A stretch of 22,220 nucleotides of DNA from an uncultured Chloracidobacterium sp. (GCA_937941715.1 CALDGX010000039.1:1-22220), one strand, 5' to 3'; shown: positions 14,719 to 21,853, counted from the first letter of the stretch. The notes: generated from the letters alone by a model not told the origin. A program made the numbers and translations.

Positions 14719-15318
14719 TCACCGCGTGAGGCCCCTGATCAGCACCGCCGCGATGCCGTCGACCCGGGACGAGATCTCGGAGCGCGAACCCAACTCGGCC
14801 GAGCTAAGGCTGTAGGGAAGGAGTGAGTTCGTCGCCTCGAGCAAAACGGTCGCGGCCGCGAGCGGGTCGGTCGGAGCGAGTTCGCCGGACTCGATACCGT
14901 TTGCGATCACCTCGGCAAAGATCCTCGATTCCTCGCTGAAATATCGCTTCCTTCGGGCCAGCAGTTGAACGCGCAGCCGCGAGAGCAGTTCGTCCAGGCT
15001 CTGCGTATAATGCTGCACGCTGTCAAACCGAAACAGCACGCGCTCCAGGAGCATCTTGTGCAATCGCTCGGCGGCCGGAGCCTGATCGTCGGCGATGTGC
15101 CTCAGCCGGGCCTTTAGCCGGTCGACGATACGGTCGATGTGCGAAAGGGCGATCTCCTCTTTGCTGGCGAAATGAAGATAAATGCTGCCCTTGCCGATCC
15201 CGACCTCGTGTGCGAGTTCGTCGATCGTCATTTTTTTGTACCCGGAGCGCGCGAGCAGACGATCTGTAGCATCGAGGATCGCGTCGCGGGTATTGATGGG
15301 TTTGGAACGATCGGGCAT
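14719..15318 (-). CDS. TetR/AcrR family transcriptional regulator
   Basis: A 199-residue one-component repressor-type regulator. The N-terminal helix-turn-helix is clear: T-R-D-A-I-L-D-A-T-D-R-L-L-A at 10-23, then TIDELAHEVGIGKGSIYLHF at 31-50 and A-S-K-E-E-I. The C-terminal ligand-binding part is all-helical and diverges as usual; its ligand is unknown. It lies 90 bases downstream of the exported creatininase-family gene on the same strand, separated by a hairpin, so the two may or may not be co-transcribed. Its target cannot be read from the sequence. No good Shine-Dalgarno site is seen. Confidence 0.93.
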   Translation of the reverse strand: MPDRSKPINTRDAILDATDRLLARSGYKKMTIDELAHEVGIGKGSIYLHFASKEEIALSHIDRIVDRLKARLRHIADDQAPAAERLHKMLLERVLFRFDSVQHYTQSLDELLSRLRVQLLARRKRYFSEESRIFAEVIANGIESGELAPTDPLAAATVLLEATNSLLPYSLSSAELGSRSEISSRVDGIAAVLIRGLTR

Positions 15319-15374
15319 AGGAAAAATGTCGCCGGCCCGGCGAACTGAAAAAATGTTATTCGACCCAAAGACAA

Positions 15375-15414
15375 TTGTAAAGCACCCAAAAACCGCGTCC
15401 CGGGTGCCTTACAA
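15375..15414 (-). terminator. Long hairpin at the 3' end of the creatininase-family gene
   Basis: TTGTAA-A-GCACCC (15375-15387) pairs with GGGTGC-C-TTACAA (15402-15414): 12 of 13 positions, with one A-C mismatch and a 14-base loop. The stem includes the stop codon at 15409-15411. Only a weak U-rich stretch follows on the - strand, so it may be a weak terminator or an mRNA-end stabiliser. Confidence 0.5.
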
Positions 15415-16236
15415 CCCGGCCAGATCCCACTTTTTCACCGTTTCGATGATCAGTGCCGCGACCTTGTCGGTGACCTTCGTGTAATAGAGATCGGCCTTTG
15501 CCTGGTCGAATTTTGGAAAGCCCTGTCCCTTTTGGTACAGGCCGATCGACGACGGGAACGGCACTGCCGACCATGTACCGGCGGACGGATAAGCGGTCGT
15601 CATCTCGGGCCCGGTGTATTTGTCGGGGTGGACCAGTGTCGGGTCGATCGCCTGAATGAAGGCGGTCTCATTCCAGCCGGCGTGCCCGCCGTCCTCGCCA
15701 AAGACCTCCTTGGTCTCGTCCGAGGCGAACGACCACCAGTTGATCACGAGCGTCCTTACCTTGCGTTCCGAGGCGACCTCGGCTGCGACGGCATTGAGCA
15801 CGGCTGTCTGGCCGCCGCCGTGGCCGTTGAGGATAATGATGTTGCGAAAACCGTTCTTCGCCAGGCCCTCGAGGATCTGTTTGACGAACGGCCGGTACGC
15901 CGCCTCGGTGATCTGAAACGCGCCGGGATAAGCCTCCATCGATCCCGTGATGCCGTACGGCAAGGTCGGGGCGATCATCGCGTTGGTGCGTCGGGCGATC
16001 GTCTTTGCCAAAGCGAACGGAGCGGTATTGTCGGCGCCGTTATTGATGACACCATGCGGTTCGAGCGTGCCGGTCGGCAGCAGAACGGTCTGGACCCGTG
16101 ACGGGACGGCCGTCTTAAAGTCCATCCAGTTGATCCGCTCCATCTCGCGCGTCGGGACAATGTCCTTTTCGTTCTGCGACATAGTGTTGACGATCGAGAG
16201 CAGAATCACGGCCCAAACAGCGATGTATCGTTTCAT
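15409..16236 (-). CDS. Exported creatininase-family amidohydrolase
   Basis: A 275-residue metal-dependent amidohydrolase of the creatininase family, whose members hydrolyse creatinine, formamides or related cyclic and open amides. Unusually for the family it has an N-terminal Sec signal peptide (about residues 1-20), so it should act outside the cytoplasm. Metal-site motifs are LLPTGTLEPHGVINNGADN (Glu59, His61, Asp69), I-I-L-N-G-H-G-G-G (His139) and G-G-H-A-G-W-N-E-T-A (Glu190). The common E-Q-H-G-P-H-L-P segment reads E-P-H-G-V-I-N-N here, and the N after the G-H-G-G motif is G. The substrate is unknown. The ATG has a strong AAGGAG at 8 bases (16244-16249). Confidence 0.9.
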   Translation of the reverse strand: MKRYIAVWAVILLSIVNTMSQNEKDIVPTREMERINWMDFKTAVPSRVQTVLLPTGTLEPHGVINNGADNTAPFALAKTIARRTNAMIAPTLPYGITGSMEAYPGAFQITEAAYRPFVKQILEGLAKNGFRNIIILNGHGGGQTAVLNAVAAEVASERKVRTLVINWWSFASDETKEVFGEDGGHAGWNETAFIQAIDPTLVHPDKYTGPEMTTAYPSAGTWSAVPFPSSIGLYQKGQGFPKFDQAKADLYYTKVTDKVAALIIETVKKWDLAGL

Positions 16237-16253
16237 AAGTAAACTCCTTGCAT

Positions 16254-16280
16254 TACTCTGCGAACTTTGTGTTCTCCGCG
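16254..16280. repeat. Three degenerate 9-base tandem repeats
   Basis: Three consecutive nonamers, TACTCTGCG, AACTTTGTG and TTCTCCGCG, share the pattern WWCTYTGYG loosely. They lie between the creatininase-family start and the rarA terminator. Their role is unknown. Confidence 0.4.
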
Positions 16281-16310
16281 AAAAAAAAAGCGTTCAAACA
16301 CATAGAACGC
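16281..16310 (-). terminator. Rho-independent terminator of rarA
   Basis: On the - strand GCGTTC, a 9-base loop and GAACGC form a 6-bp stem followed by nine U. It lies 17 bases past the rarA stop codon. Confidence 0.9.
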
Positions 16311-16326
16311 CGGATAGGCAGAGATC

Positions 16327-17535
16327 CTAAAAATACTTCTTTCCGCGTAATTTCTCGGGCAAAAGGTCGCCTTCCGGATCGTTGCCCTCGTCCTTGCCGT
16401 AACCGACCTCCTTCATCAGTTTGGTCGGGGCGTTGCGGATCTTCATCGGAACGGGTAGATTGCCTAATTTCTTAGCGTCTTCCATCGCCTCGCCGATGGC
16501 GTTGGTAGCCGAACGGTCCTTGGCGGCGTTCGCGAGATAGGCGACGCCGTGGGCGAGGTTATGTATGCACTCGGGCATGCCGATCGTGGTCACGGCCTGA
16601 AACACCGCGTTTGCGACGACCAAAGCCGTGGGCTGGGCAAGCCCGATGTCCTCGCTGGCAAATATGACCATGCGGCGGGCGATGAACTTCGGGTCCTCGC
16701 CCGATTCGATCATGCGTGCGAGGTAGTACATCGCGGCGTCCGCCCGGCTCGCCCGCATCGATTTAATGAATGCCGAGATGACGTTATAGTGTTCCTCGCC
16801 CTTTTTGTCATAGCGGAGAAACTTGTTCTGCAGGGTTTCCTTGAGCGTGTCGAGCGTGATCGCGTCGTACAGGCTCGAGGTGTTTTCGATCATGGTGATC
16901 GCCTGGCGGGCGTCGCCGTTGGCCATTTCGATAAGCCACTGCTTGGCCTCGTCGTCGAGAGTATAGCCGGTGCGGTCGATGATCGCGGCCATGTCAGCGT
17001 CAGAAAACTCTTTCAGCACGAAAACGCGCATCCGCGACAATAATGCCGGTATCACCTCAAAGCTCGGATTCTCGGTCGTTGCGCCGATCAGGACGAGTTC
17101 GCCGCTCTCGACGTACGGCAGCAGGAAGTCCTGCTGTGCCTTATTGAACCGATGTATCTCATCGAGGAACAACAAAGGAGCGTGGACACTCTTGTCCGCA
17201 TCGCCGGTTCCGCCGGCGATACCATCGTCGAAAAGATCTCCGGACGCCGAAGCGGCATCCGTGCCGACAGGAGTGTCGGCGCTCCGTACGATCCTGCGAA
17301 TATCTTCCTTTCCCGCCGACACGGCCGACAGCTCGTAGAACTCGGCATTGAGTGCGTTGGCGTAGATCCGGGCGAGCGTGGTCTTGCCCGTGCCCGGCGT
17401 GCCCCACAGTATGAACGAGAAAACATGCCCTTCCTCGATCGCCAGCCGCAACGGCTTGCCCTCGCCGACAAGATGCTCCTGCCCGACATACTCATCCAGG
17501 CCCATAGGCCGAATTCTACTTGCTAGAGGTTCCAT
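16327..17535 (-). CDS. rarA: Replication-associated recombination protein RarA (MgsA)
   Basis: A clamp-loader-related AAA+ ATPase that acts at stalled replication forks. The 402-residue product shows Walker A GTPGTGKTT (45-53), Walker B LLFLDEIHRFNKAQQD (121-136), sensor 1 L-I-G-A-T-T-E-N-P-S-F-E, the arginine-finger region L-L-S-R-M-R-V-F, and the C-terminal R-A-S-R-A-D-A-A-M-Y-Y-L-A-R-M with EDPKFIARRMVIFASEDIG. The oddity is a 36-37-residue segment (84-120) between Walker A and B, where E. coli RarA has only about a dozen. It is encoded by a palindromic element at 17177-17285 and the frame stays open. The ATG is preceded directly by an in-frame TAA, which fixes the start. The N-terminus (MEPLASRIRP) is slightly short. 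The AT-rich island begins immediately upstream. Confidence 0.96.
   Translation of the reverse strand: MEPLASRIRPMGLDEYVGQEHLVGEGKPLRLAIEEGHVFSFILWGTPGTGKTTLARIYANALNAEFYELSAVSAGKEDIRRIVRSADTPVGTDAASASGDLFDDGIAGGTGDADKSVHAPLLFLDEIHRFNKAQQDFLLPYVESGELVLIGATTENPSFEVIPALLSRMRVFVLKEFSDADMAAIIDRTGYTLDDEAKQWLIEMANGDARQAITMIENTSSLYDAITLDTLKETLQNKFLRYDKKGEEHYNVISAFIKSMRASRADAAMYYLARMIESGEDPKFIARRMVIFASEDIGLAQPTALVVANAVFQAVTTIGMPECIHNLAHGVAYLANAAKDRSATNAIGEAMEDAKKLGNLPVPMKIRNAPTKLMKEVGYGKDEGNDPEGDLLPEKLRGKKYF
17177..17285. mobile_element. REPIN-like palindromic element inserted in rarA
   Basis: Two inverted copies of a 23-base palindrome bound the element. The left copy (17177-17199) reads GGAGCG-TG-GACACTCTTGTC-CGC. 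The right copy (17263-17285), read on the - strand, is GGAGCG-CC-GACACTCCTGTC-GGC. Between them lie two more hairpins: ATCGCCGG/CCGGCGAT (17200-17220) and an 8-bp stem at 17242-17260. GGAG heads both outer ends, as the conserved 5' tetranucleotide does in REP elements moved by RAYT transposases. The element coincides with the extra residues 84-120 of RarA. No transposase is visible in the window. Confidence 0.65.
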
Positions 17536-17664
17536 TTAGGTATGTCTCCGATTATAGAGCAATTTGTCGATAATACATGTTGCGCTGCATATGATCAGAT
17601 TCTGTACGCGTCAAAGTCCACATATCTTTGATAGCCAGACGCAAATGGGGCTTGCGAATTCAAA

Positions 17665-18168
17665 GTGGTTAGTGTTACTTTCGCTCCATTCCAAAACGCG
17701 TTTCGAGATTCAATTGTGAAAAACATTAAAATTCTTTTTGAAAACCCTCGTATTTTTGAGCCATCATCAATTGCGCTGACAAAAGGTTTGGTAGGGCTCT
17801 ACTTTATTTTTACGAGCGGTCTGCAAATTCAATATCCATTTAACCGATCTAGATTGATTTATATTGGTATGAGCGAAAGGAAGACAAACAGTATAGGAAG
17901 TCGCCTTTCGGGACACTTTGACGGGAGTAGTAAAAACCAAGGCCTTATAAACTACAGAAGTGTAGATCAACTTAATTTCACAGTCCTCAACTTTGAAATG
18001 TTTCGCAACCTCTGGAAACTGAGAATTGAACAACTTGAGAGTTATTTCATTCTTGATTTTGTTAGAAAATTTGGAGTTTATCCGATTTGCAACAACAAAT
18101 CTGGTTTCGATTTTGTGGGTCAAGAACTTGAGCTAAGTCTCAATATAGGCTGGAACTATTTCGATTGA
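17665..18168 (+). CDS. GIY-YIG nuclease-like protein
   Basis: A 167-residue protein with the outline of a GIY-YIG endonuclease domain: V-G-L-Y-F-I-F (43-49) for GIY, L-I-Y-I-G-M-S (64-70) for YIG, I-G-S-R-L-S-G-H-F (77-85) with the expected Arg80 and His84, I-E-Q-L-E-S-Y-F-I (121-129) with the likely metal-binding Glu125, and Y-P-I-C-N-N-K (139-145) with the terminal Asn. Such domains cut DNA or RNA using one metal ion. No separate DNA-binding domain is obvious; the first 40 residues are extra. It opens an AT-rich three-gene unit, 12 bases before the small gene. The GTG start at 17665 is tentative and no ribosome-binding site is clear. It is likely the effector of the system; that role is inferred. 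Confidence 0.7.
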   Translation: MVSVTFAPFQNAFRDSIVKNIKILFENPRIFEPSSIALTKGLVGLYFIFTSGLQIQYPFNRSRLIYIGMSERKTNSIGSRLSGHFDGSSKNQGLINYRSVDQLNFTVLNFEMFRNLWKLRIEQLESYFILDFVRKFGVYPICNNKSGFDFVGQELELSLNIGWNYFD

Positions 18169-18180
18169 GAGCAAATTAAT

Positions 18181-18390
18181 ATGTCAAAAGAGATAAAAAC
18201 CGGTAAAGATGTAATTCGTGAGTTTTTTGAACAAATCAAGGGCGTTCCAAATACCCATGAAGATACTGTTAGTGCCATTGTTGGGCTTTATAATGATACC
18301 AAAATGACCGAATCTCAAATTCAGAATTCACTTGATGAAATCCTAAGGCTGGAATTGCAGAACATTGAGGACGACAATGAGCAAAATTAA
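18181..18390 (+). CDS. Small acidic helical protein (possible middle component)
   Basis: A 69-residue protein with no family recognised. It appears all-helical: a first helix holds V-I-R-E-F-F-E-Q-I-K, a second V-S-A-I-V-G-L-Y, and a third T-E-S-Q-I-Q-N-S-L-D-E-I-L-R-L-E-L. The end is acidic (N-I-E-D-D-N-E-Q-N). A real gene is supported by its ATG start, its position 12 bases after the nuclease-like gene and its 14-base overlap with the ATPase gene, a typical coupling. In ABC three-component systems a small protein of this kind sits between effector and ATPase genes; assigning it that role is inference from position. Confidence 0.7.
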   Translation: MSKEIKTGKDVIREFFEQIKGVPNTHEDTVSAIVGLYNDTKMTESQIQNSLDEILRLELQNIEDDNEQN

Positions 18391-20809
18391 GAAAATTGTT
18401 CTTTCTGGATACAGGGGGGTGAAGGAAACCTTGGTACTGGACCTCGGAACAAGATCTTTGCTGCTTTATGGAGAAAACGGCTTTGGTAAGAGTTCGCTGA
18501 CAGATGCAATAGAATGGTTTTTTACTGGAAAGGTTGCACATCTCAAAGGCGAGGAAGTTAGTCCTAGCAAGTCTGGAAAGGAAGCGCTCAGAAATGTTCT
18601 GATTGATAATGCGACACCCAGCGCGGTTGAACTCACCTTCAAAGATTCTGAATTGGACTGCACTAAGAGCATTGATAGTTCTCTTTTAGTCGTTGATTCA
18701 AACATTGGAGAGGAGTTCTCAACCTATATCAAAGAATCTGAAACCGAGCAGTTAATCCTACGGCATCAAGATCTACTAGCATTCGTAGGTGTCGGAAAGA
18801 CCGACAAACTTACTCAACTACAAAAGATAATTGGATTTGAAGAGGTTGCTGAACTTAGAAGCCTACTGAAGAAAGTTGCCGGCTCGTATAAGAAAAGAAT
18901 CCAGACGGCTGCCTATAGTGATAAGAAGAGTGCTCAACAGGCAATACTGATCGATTGTTTTGGGCAGAACGTCGTTGAGGTGAAGGACTTCGCCTCAGCG
19001 GTCTCTGATTTGATTGCTCCACTAGGCCTGAATGTTATCGTTAATTCACTTAAGGATGCTGACGGGCTTTTGACTTCACTTCAAGGTAGCGAGGATCAAT
19101 CAAGAATTGAAGAGATAGCGTCACATAACAAAGTTGCAGACTATTTATCCGCATTCAATGTATATATAGATCAGGCTGATGAGCTATATCGTAACTTTTT
19201 TAACAGGTACTCCGATTTACAGAAAGACGCCGAAAAACTGAAAAATTTGCAATTACTTAGTCTATTGACTGAGGCTCATCGAGTTTTACAAATCAATGTT
19301 TTTAAGGAAGGATTTTGCCCAGTCTGCGAACAGAAAACAGATGACGTTGCATTGCTATCGAAGCTTGTTGAAAGAATTGAAGACTTAAATGACTTAAAAG
19401 ACGAACAGAAGCAATTAGCCGAAGCAAAAGCAACGCTCAAGGATCTAGTTCGAACTTTAACCGCTGAGCTTAAGGCCTTACTGACTGAAAAGGCACTAAC
19501 TGTCGAGATGGGCTTTAAATCGAAAGAGGCTATCGATCAGATTCTCAGGAAGGTGCTGGCGTACGACGTTGAAATTGAAAAGGAGATTCATGGCAAGGAG
19601 TCTTTGCGATCACCTGAAGAAATGCTCATCGACCGTTTGTCGTTGAAGAAGCTTGAATCTGGAGAGAGAGATTATGCAAAAGGGCTACTCGATGAAAAAG
19701 GGAACCTGAAGATTCAGATTGCCGTTAAACTCACCCGTGGGATCGAAGCTTATTCAAACTATTCAAGGCTCGCTAAAGAGGAAGAGATTCTAACAATCCA
19801 AAAAGAAACATTAGATGCCCTTTATGCTAATTTCATCGGGCGACAGGAAAGTGCTTTAACGGGTTTTCTTGAACTTTTTTCCGAGAAGATTAATAAGTAC
19901 TTTGGAGTAATGAACCCCGGAACAAGGGTTGAAAATATTCGACTTGAGCCAATTAAAAAGAAATCTGGCGATGAATTGGAGGGAATTACGATTGCCTTTA
20001 AATTTTTTGGAAAAGATCGGAAACCGCCGGCCTCAGTATTGAGTGAAAGCTACGTAAACAGTTTAGGTATTGCCTTTTTCCTCGCATCAGTCCAAGCATT
20101 CAACAAAACGAATAAGTTCTTCTTGCTTGACGATGTGATTTCTAGCTTCGATTCAAGGCATCGCCTTCGATTTATTCGATTACTACTCGAGGAATTTGGC
20201 GATTATCAGATACTCCTTTTGACCCACGAGGACAATTTTTTCTCACTAGCTAGTAGCGATGTGAAAAAGAAAAATTGGAATGTTCATTCCCTTGATTGGA
20301 CTGACACAAATGGAACCATTTTGTCCGGAGCTGCCACCTCTTTGTTAGAGAGTATTGAGGATCGTATTAAGAATAGAAATGTAACAGGACTTGGAAATGA
20401 CATTCGAATATACGCCGAACAGCAATTGAAAATAATCGCAAATAATACTGAAACGAAGTTAGCGTTTCGGTATAACTCAATAAATGAGGATCGGATGCTG
20501 AATGAGCTTTTTAACGGGATTATTGCGTCGACAAATAAACATTCTAAAAGCGACCTGAAAGGAAATGAATCATTGACCAGAGTTCTTGGTTCGCCGCTAC
20601 TCTTAGCAAACAAAACCTCACACGATAGCTTCTTGAACGCAAAGTTCGAAGATCTTGAGGTATTTTGGGAAGATATTTCAAAATTTCTCGAAGTTTTCAA
20701 ATGTCAAAAACCAACATGTGGACAGTTTGTTGCCATGAAGTACTTTGATACCGTAAATACCAAGATTAGATGCGGTTGCGGGTCTAAGGAAATCGAATGG
20801 ACACGCTGA
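18377..20809 (+). CDS. Rad50/SMC-like AAA (ABC) ATPase with zinc hook and C-terminal module
   Basis: An 810-residue ATPase of the RecF/Rad50/SMC type. Walker A is G-E-N-G-F-G-K-S-S (32-40), with a Q-loop-like R-H-Q-D-L-L-A-F (129-136). A long coiled-coil arm follows, with its tip at F-C-P-V-C (313-317), a Rad50-type zinc-hook motif. The signature is L-S-E-S-Y-V-N-S-L-G (555-564), Walker B is F-F-L-L-D-D-V-I-S-S-F-D (581-592), and the switch His is in L-L-L-T-H-E-D (613-619). Residues about 650-810 form an extra helical module with R-I-Y-A-E-Q near 677, A-N-K-T-S-H near 744-749, and a Cys cluster (776, 781, 799, 801) that may bind zinc. The ATG at 18377 has GAGG 6 bases upstream; a TTG at 18365 is less likely. 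It is RloC/PrrC-like in general plan, but their anticodon-nuclease domain is not recognised. It probably drives a conflict system. Confidence 0.88.
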   Translation: MSKIKKIVLSGYRGVKETLVLDLGTRSLLLYGENGFGKSSLTDAIEWFFTGKVAHLKGEEVSPSKSGKEALRNVLIDNATPSAVELTFKDSELDCTKSIDSSLLVVDSNIGEEFSTYIKESETEQLILRHQDLLAFVGVGKTDKLTQLQKIIGFEEVAELRSLLKKVAGSYKKRIQTAAYSDKKSAQQAILIDCFGQNVVEVKDFASAVSDLIAPLGLNVIVNSLKDADGLLTSLQGSEDQSRIEEIASHNKVADYLSAFNVYIDQADELYRNFFNRYSDLQKDAEKLKNLQLLSLLTEAHRVLQINVFKEGFCPVCEQKTDDVALLSKLVERIEDLNDLKDEQKQLAEAKATLKDLVRTLTAELKALLTEKALTVEMGFKSKEAIDQILRKVLAYDVEIEKEIHGKESLRSPEEMLIDRLSLKKLESGERDYAKGLLDEKGNLKIQIAVKLTRGIEAYSNYSRLAKEEEILTIQKETLDALYANFIGRQESALTGFLELFSEKINKYFGVMNPGTRVENIRLEPIKKKSGDELEGITIAFKFFGKDRKPPASVLSESYVNSLGIAFFLASVQAFNKTNKFFLLDDVISSFDSRHRLRFIRLLLEEFGDYQILLLTHEDNFFSLASSDVKKKNWNVHSLDWTDTNGTILSGAATSLLESIEDRIKNRNVTGLGNDIRIYAEQQLKIIANNTETKLAFRYNSINEDRMLNELFNGIIASTNKHSKSDLKGNESLTRVLGSPLLLANKTSHDSFLNAKFEDLEVFWEDISKFLEVFKCQKPTCGQFVAMKYFDTVNTKIRCGCGSKEIEWTR

Positions 20810-20879
20810 CAAATTTCTAACAATATAATTCGGGGTCGAGTCTGCATGTCCTAAGATTCAAGACGAGGGGTTCAGTTCT

Positions 20880-20917
20880 TGACATGGAATTAACGTCAAA
20901 TTTTGTTTTCCATGTCA
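20880..20917. repeat. 10-bp inverted repeat after the ATPase gene
   Basis: TGACATGGAA (20880-20889) pairs with TTCCATGTCA (20908-20917) across an 18-base AT-rich loop and is followed by TTTTA. It may act as a terminator for the three-gene operon, though it lies 70 bases past the stop and the U-tract is weak. It could also be a regulator site or an island-edge mark. Confidence 0.5.
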
Positions 20918-21096
20918 TTTTACAATTGTTGGTCCGTTAGGTGTCTTTAGTTTTTTAAAGGAAGCTGATGGCGTGAATTCCGCGATGGGTTCGACCAGAC
21001 GTTATTTTGGTGACAAGCTGCTTCCTGCGTGATAGATGTCGTTTTGTCGGACAGGGAGACGAAAGGAGACAATCGAACGACAAAAAGTAATAAACA

Positions 21097-21124
21097 ACAA
21101 AAGCCCGCGGTTGCGGGCTTTTGT
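21097..21124. terminator. Bidirectional Rho-independent terminator
   Basis: ACAAAAGCCCGC (21097-21108) and GCGGGCTTTTGT (21113-21124) form a perfect 12-bp stem around GGTT, with the U-rich arm usable in both directions. It serves the - strand hypothetical gene and blocks read-through from the AT-rich island. Confidence 0.9.
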
Positions 21125-21160
21125 CGGTGGGAGGTTGTGGGAGCTAAGGCCGTGTGGGAA

Positions 21161-21853
21161 CTAAGGCGTTGTCACGACCGTGTAGATCGGTGAGTAGTTG
21201 CCGATCGGGGCGTTCTTTTTGAGCAGGACGCCGCGGTACGAGCGTTGTTCGGGTTCGTCGGGAGGTACGCTCGGGGCGTTATGCACACCGGGCGAGCTTG
21301 TAAATACTCCCGCGAGGCTCCAGGCGGTATCGCCCTTTCGCTGAAATTCCACCCGCATCGCGTCCTGTCCCTGTTTCGAGAACGCGATCTCGACGGCGCT
21401 TGACGGGCGGGCCGTCAGCTTGAGTGCGGCGGTCAGGTCGTTGGGGTTGAAATTGCTCTGGCCGGTATCGACGAGCCCGAGCTGTTCGCCGATGGTCTGG
21501 TTATAGCCGGCCGAGGCCTTGATCCGCTTGATGATGGCCTTTGCGGTCACAATAAGGCCGTTCTGTGCGGGCTGCGGCGGCGAAACAACGGGAAAGACGG
21601 GCGGGATCGGTGGCGGATCGGCCGGGTCGCCGCCGAAGATCGAGTTCTTCCACGTCGTAAATGCCTCGCGCTGATCGCTGATGTCCTGCCCGACATTCAG
21701 AATGTACTGGAAATTGCCTGATTGCTTTACAAAAAAGTCGACGTCGCCCGCGGCCAGCCCGAGCTGTGCGTTGAGCCCGGGCAGTTGGGTCGCGATGGTC
21801 TGAAATAAGAGGTTTACCTCTGCGTCGGTCGTCGGAAACGGTTTTTCTGCCAT
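21161..21853 (-). CDS. Hypothetical protein with Pro-rich linker and beta-rich C-terminus
   Basis: Family not named with confidence. With the ATG at 21851-21853 the product is 230 residues; AAGGAG (21865-21870) lies 11 bases ahead, and a GTG at 21865 would overlap that site. The N-terminal part (1-85) has helical stretches (E-V-N-L-L-F-Q-T-I-A-T-Q-L). A Pro-rich linker (about 88-105: D-P-P-P-I-P-P-V-F-P-V-V-S-P-P) follows, then a helix with A-I-I-K-R-I-K-A-S-A-G-Y-N-Q-T-I-G-E-Q-L-G. The C-terminal 90 residues look like a beta-sandwich (EIAFSKQGQDAMRVEFQRKG, W-S-L-A, E-Q-R-S-Y-R-G-V, I-G-N-Y-S-P-I-Y-T-V-V). Proteins of this layout are known to me only as uncharacterised. There is no signal peptide. 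It lies between a bidirectional terminator and the 21-base repeat array. Confidence 0.7.
   Translation of the reverse strand: MAEKPFPTTDAEVNLLFQTIATQLPGLNAQLGLAAGDVDFFVKQSGNFQYILNVGQDISDQREAFTTWKNSIFGGDPADPPPIPPVFPVVSPPQPAQNGLIVTAKAIIKRIKASAGYNQTIGEQLGLVDTGQSNFNPNDLTAALKLTARPSSAVEIAFSKQGQDAMRVEFQRKGDTAWSLAGVFTSSPGVHNAPSVPPDEPEQRSYRGVLLKKNAPIGNYSPIYTVVTTP

Larger units (their letters stand above)
20810..21160. other. 350-base non-coding spacer at the right edge of the AT-rich island
   Basis: No gene is credible in this stretch. It contains a 10-bp inverted repeat (20880-20917), a more distant pair AGGAAGC/GCTTCCT (20959-20965 and 21020-21026), a strong symmetric terminator (21097-21124) and a 15-base imperfect direct duplication next to the following stop codon. 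No tRNA, integrase or att-like duplication could be made out. Confidence 0.6.

Noticed and set aside
14718..14730. Terminator CTCAC-CGC-GTGAG between the cREC and TetR genes
   Set aside because: Only five base pairs, a three-base loop and no U-tract.
17551..17570. rarA promoter TCGACA ... TATAAT on the - strand
   Set aside because: The -10 is perfect but the -35-like hexamer is only 8 bases away, and no alternative -35 was found.
20975..21015. tRNA-like fragment around GGTTCGACC
   Set aside because: The flanking bases do not form a T-stem, and no anticodon or acceptor stem could be built.
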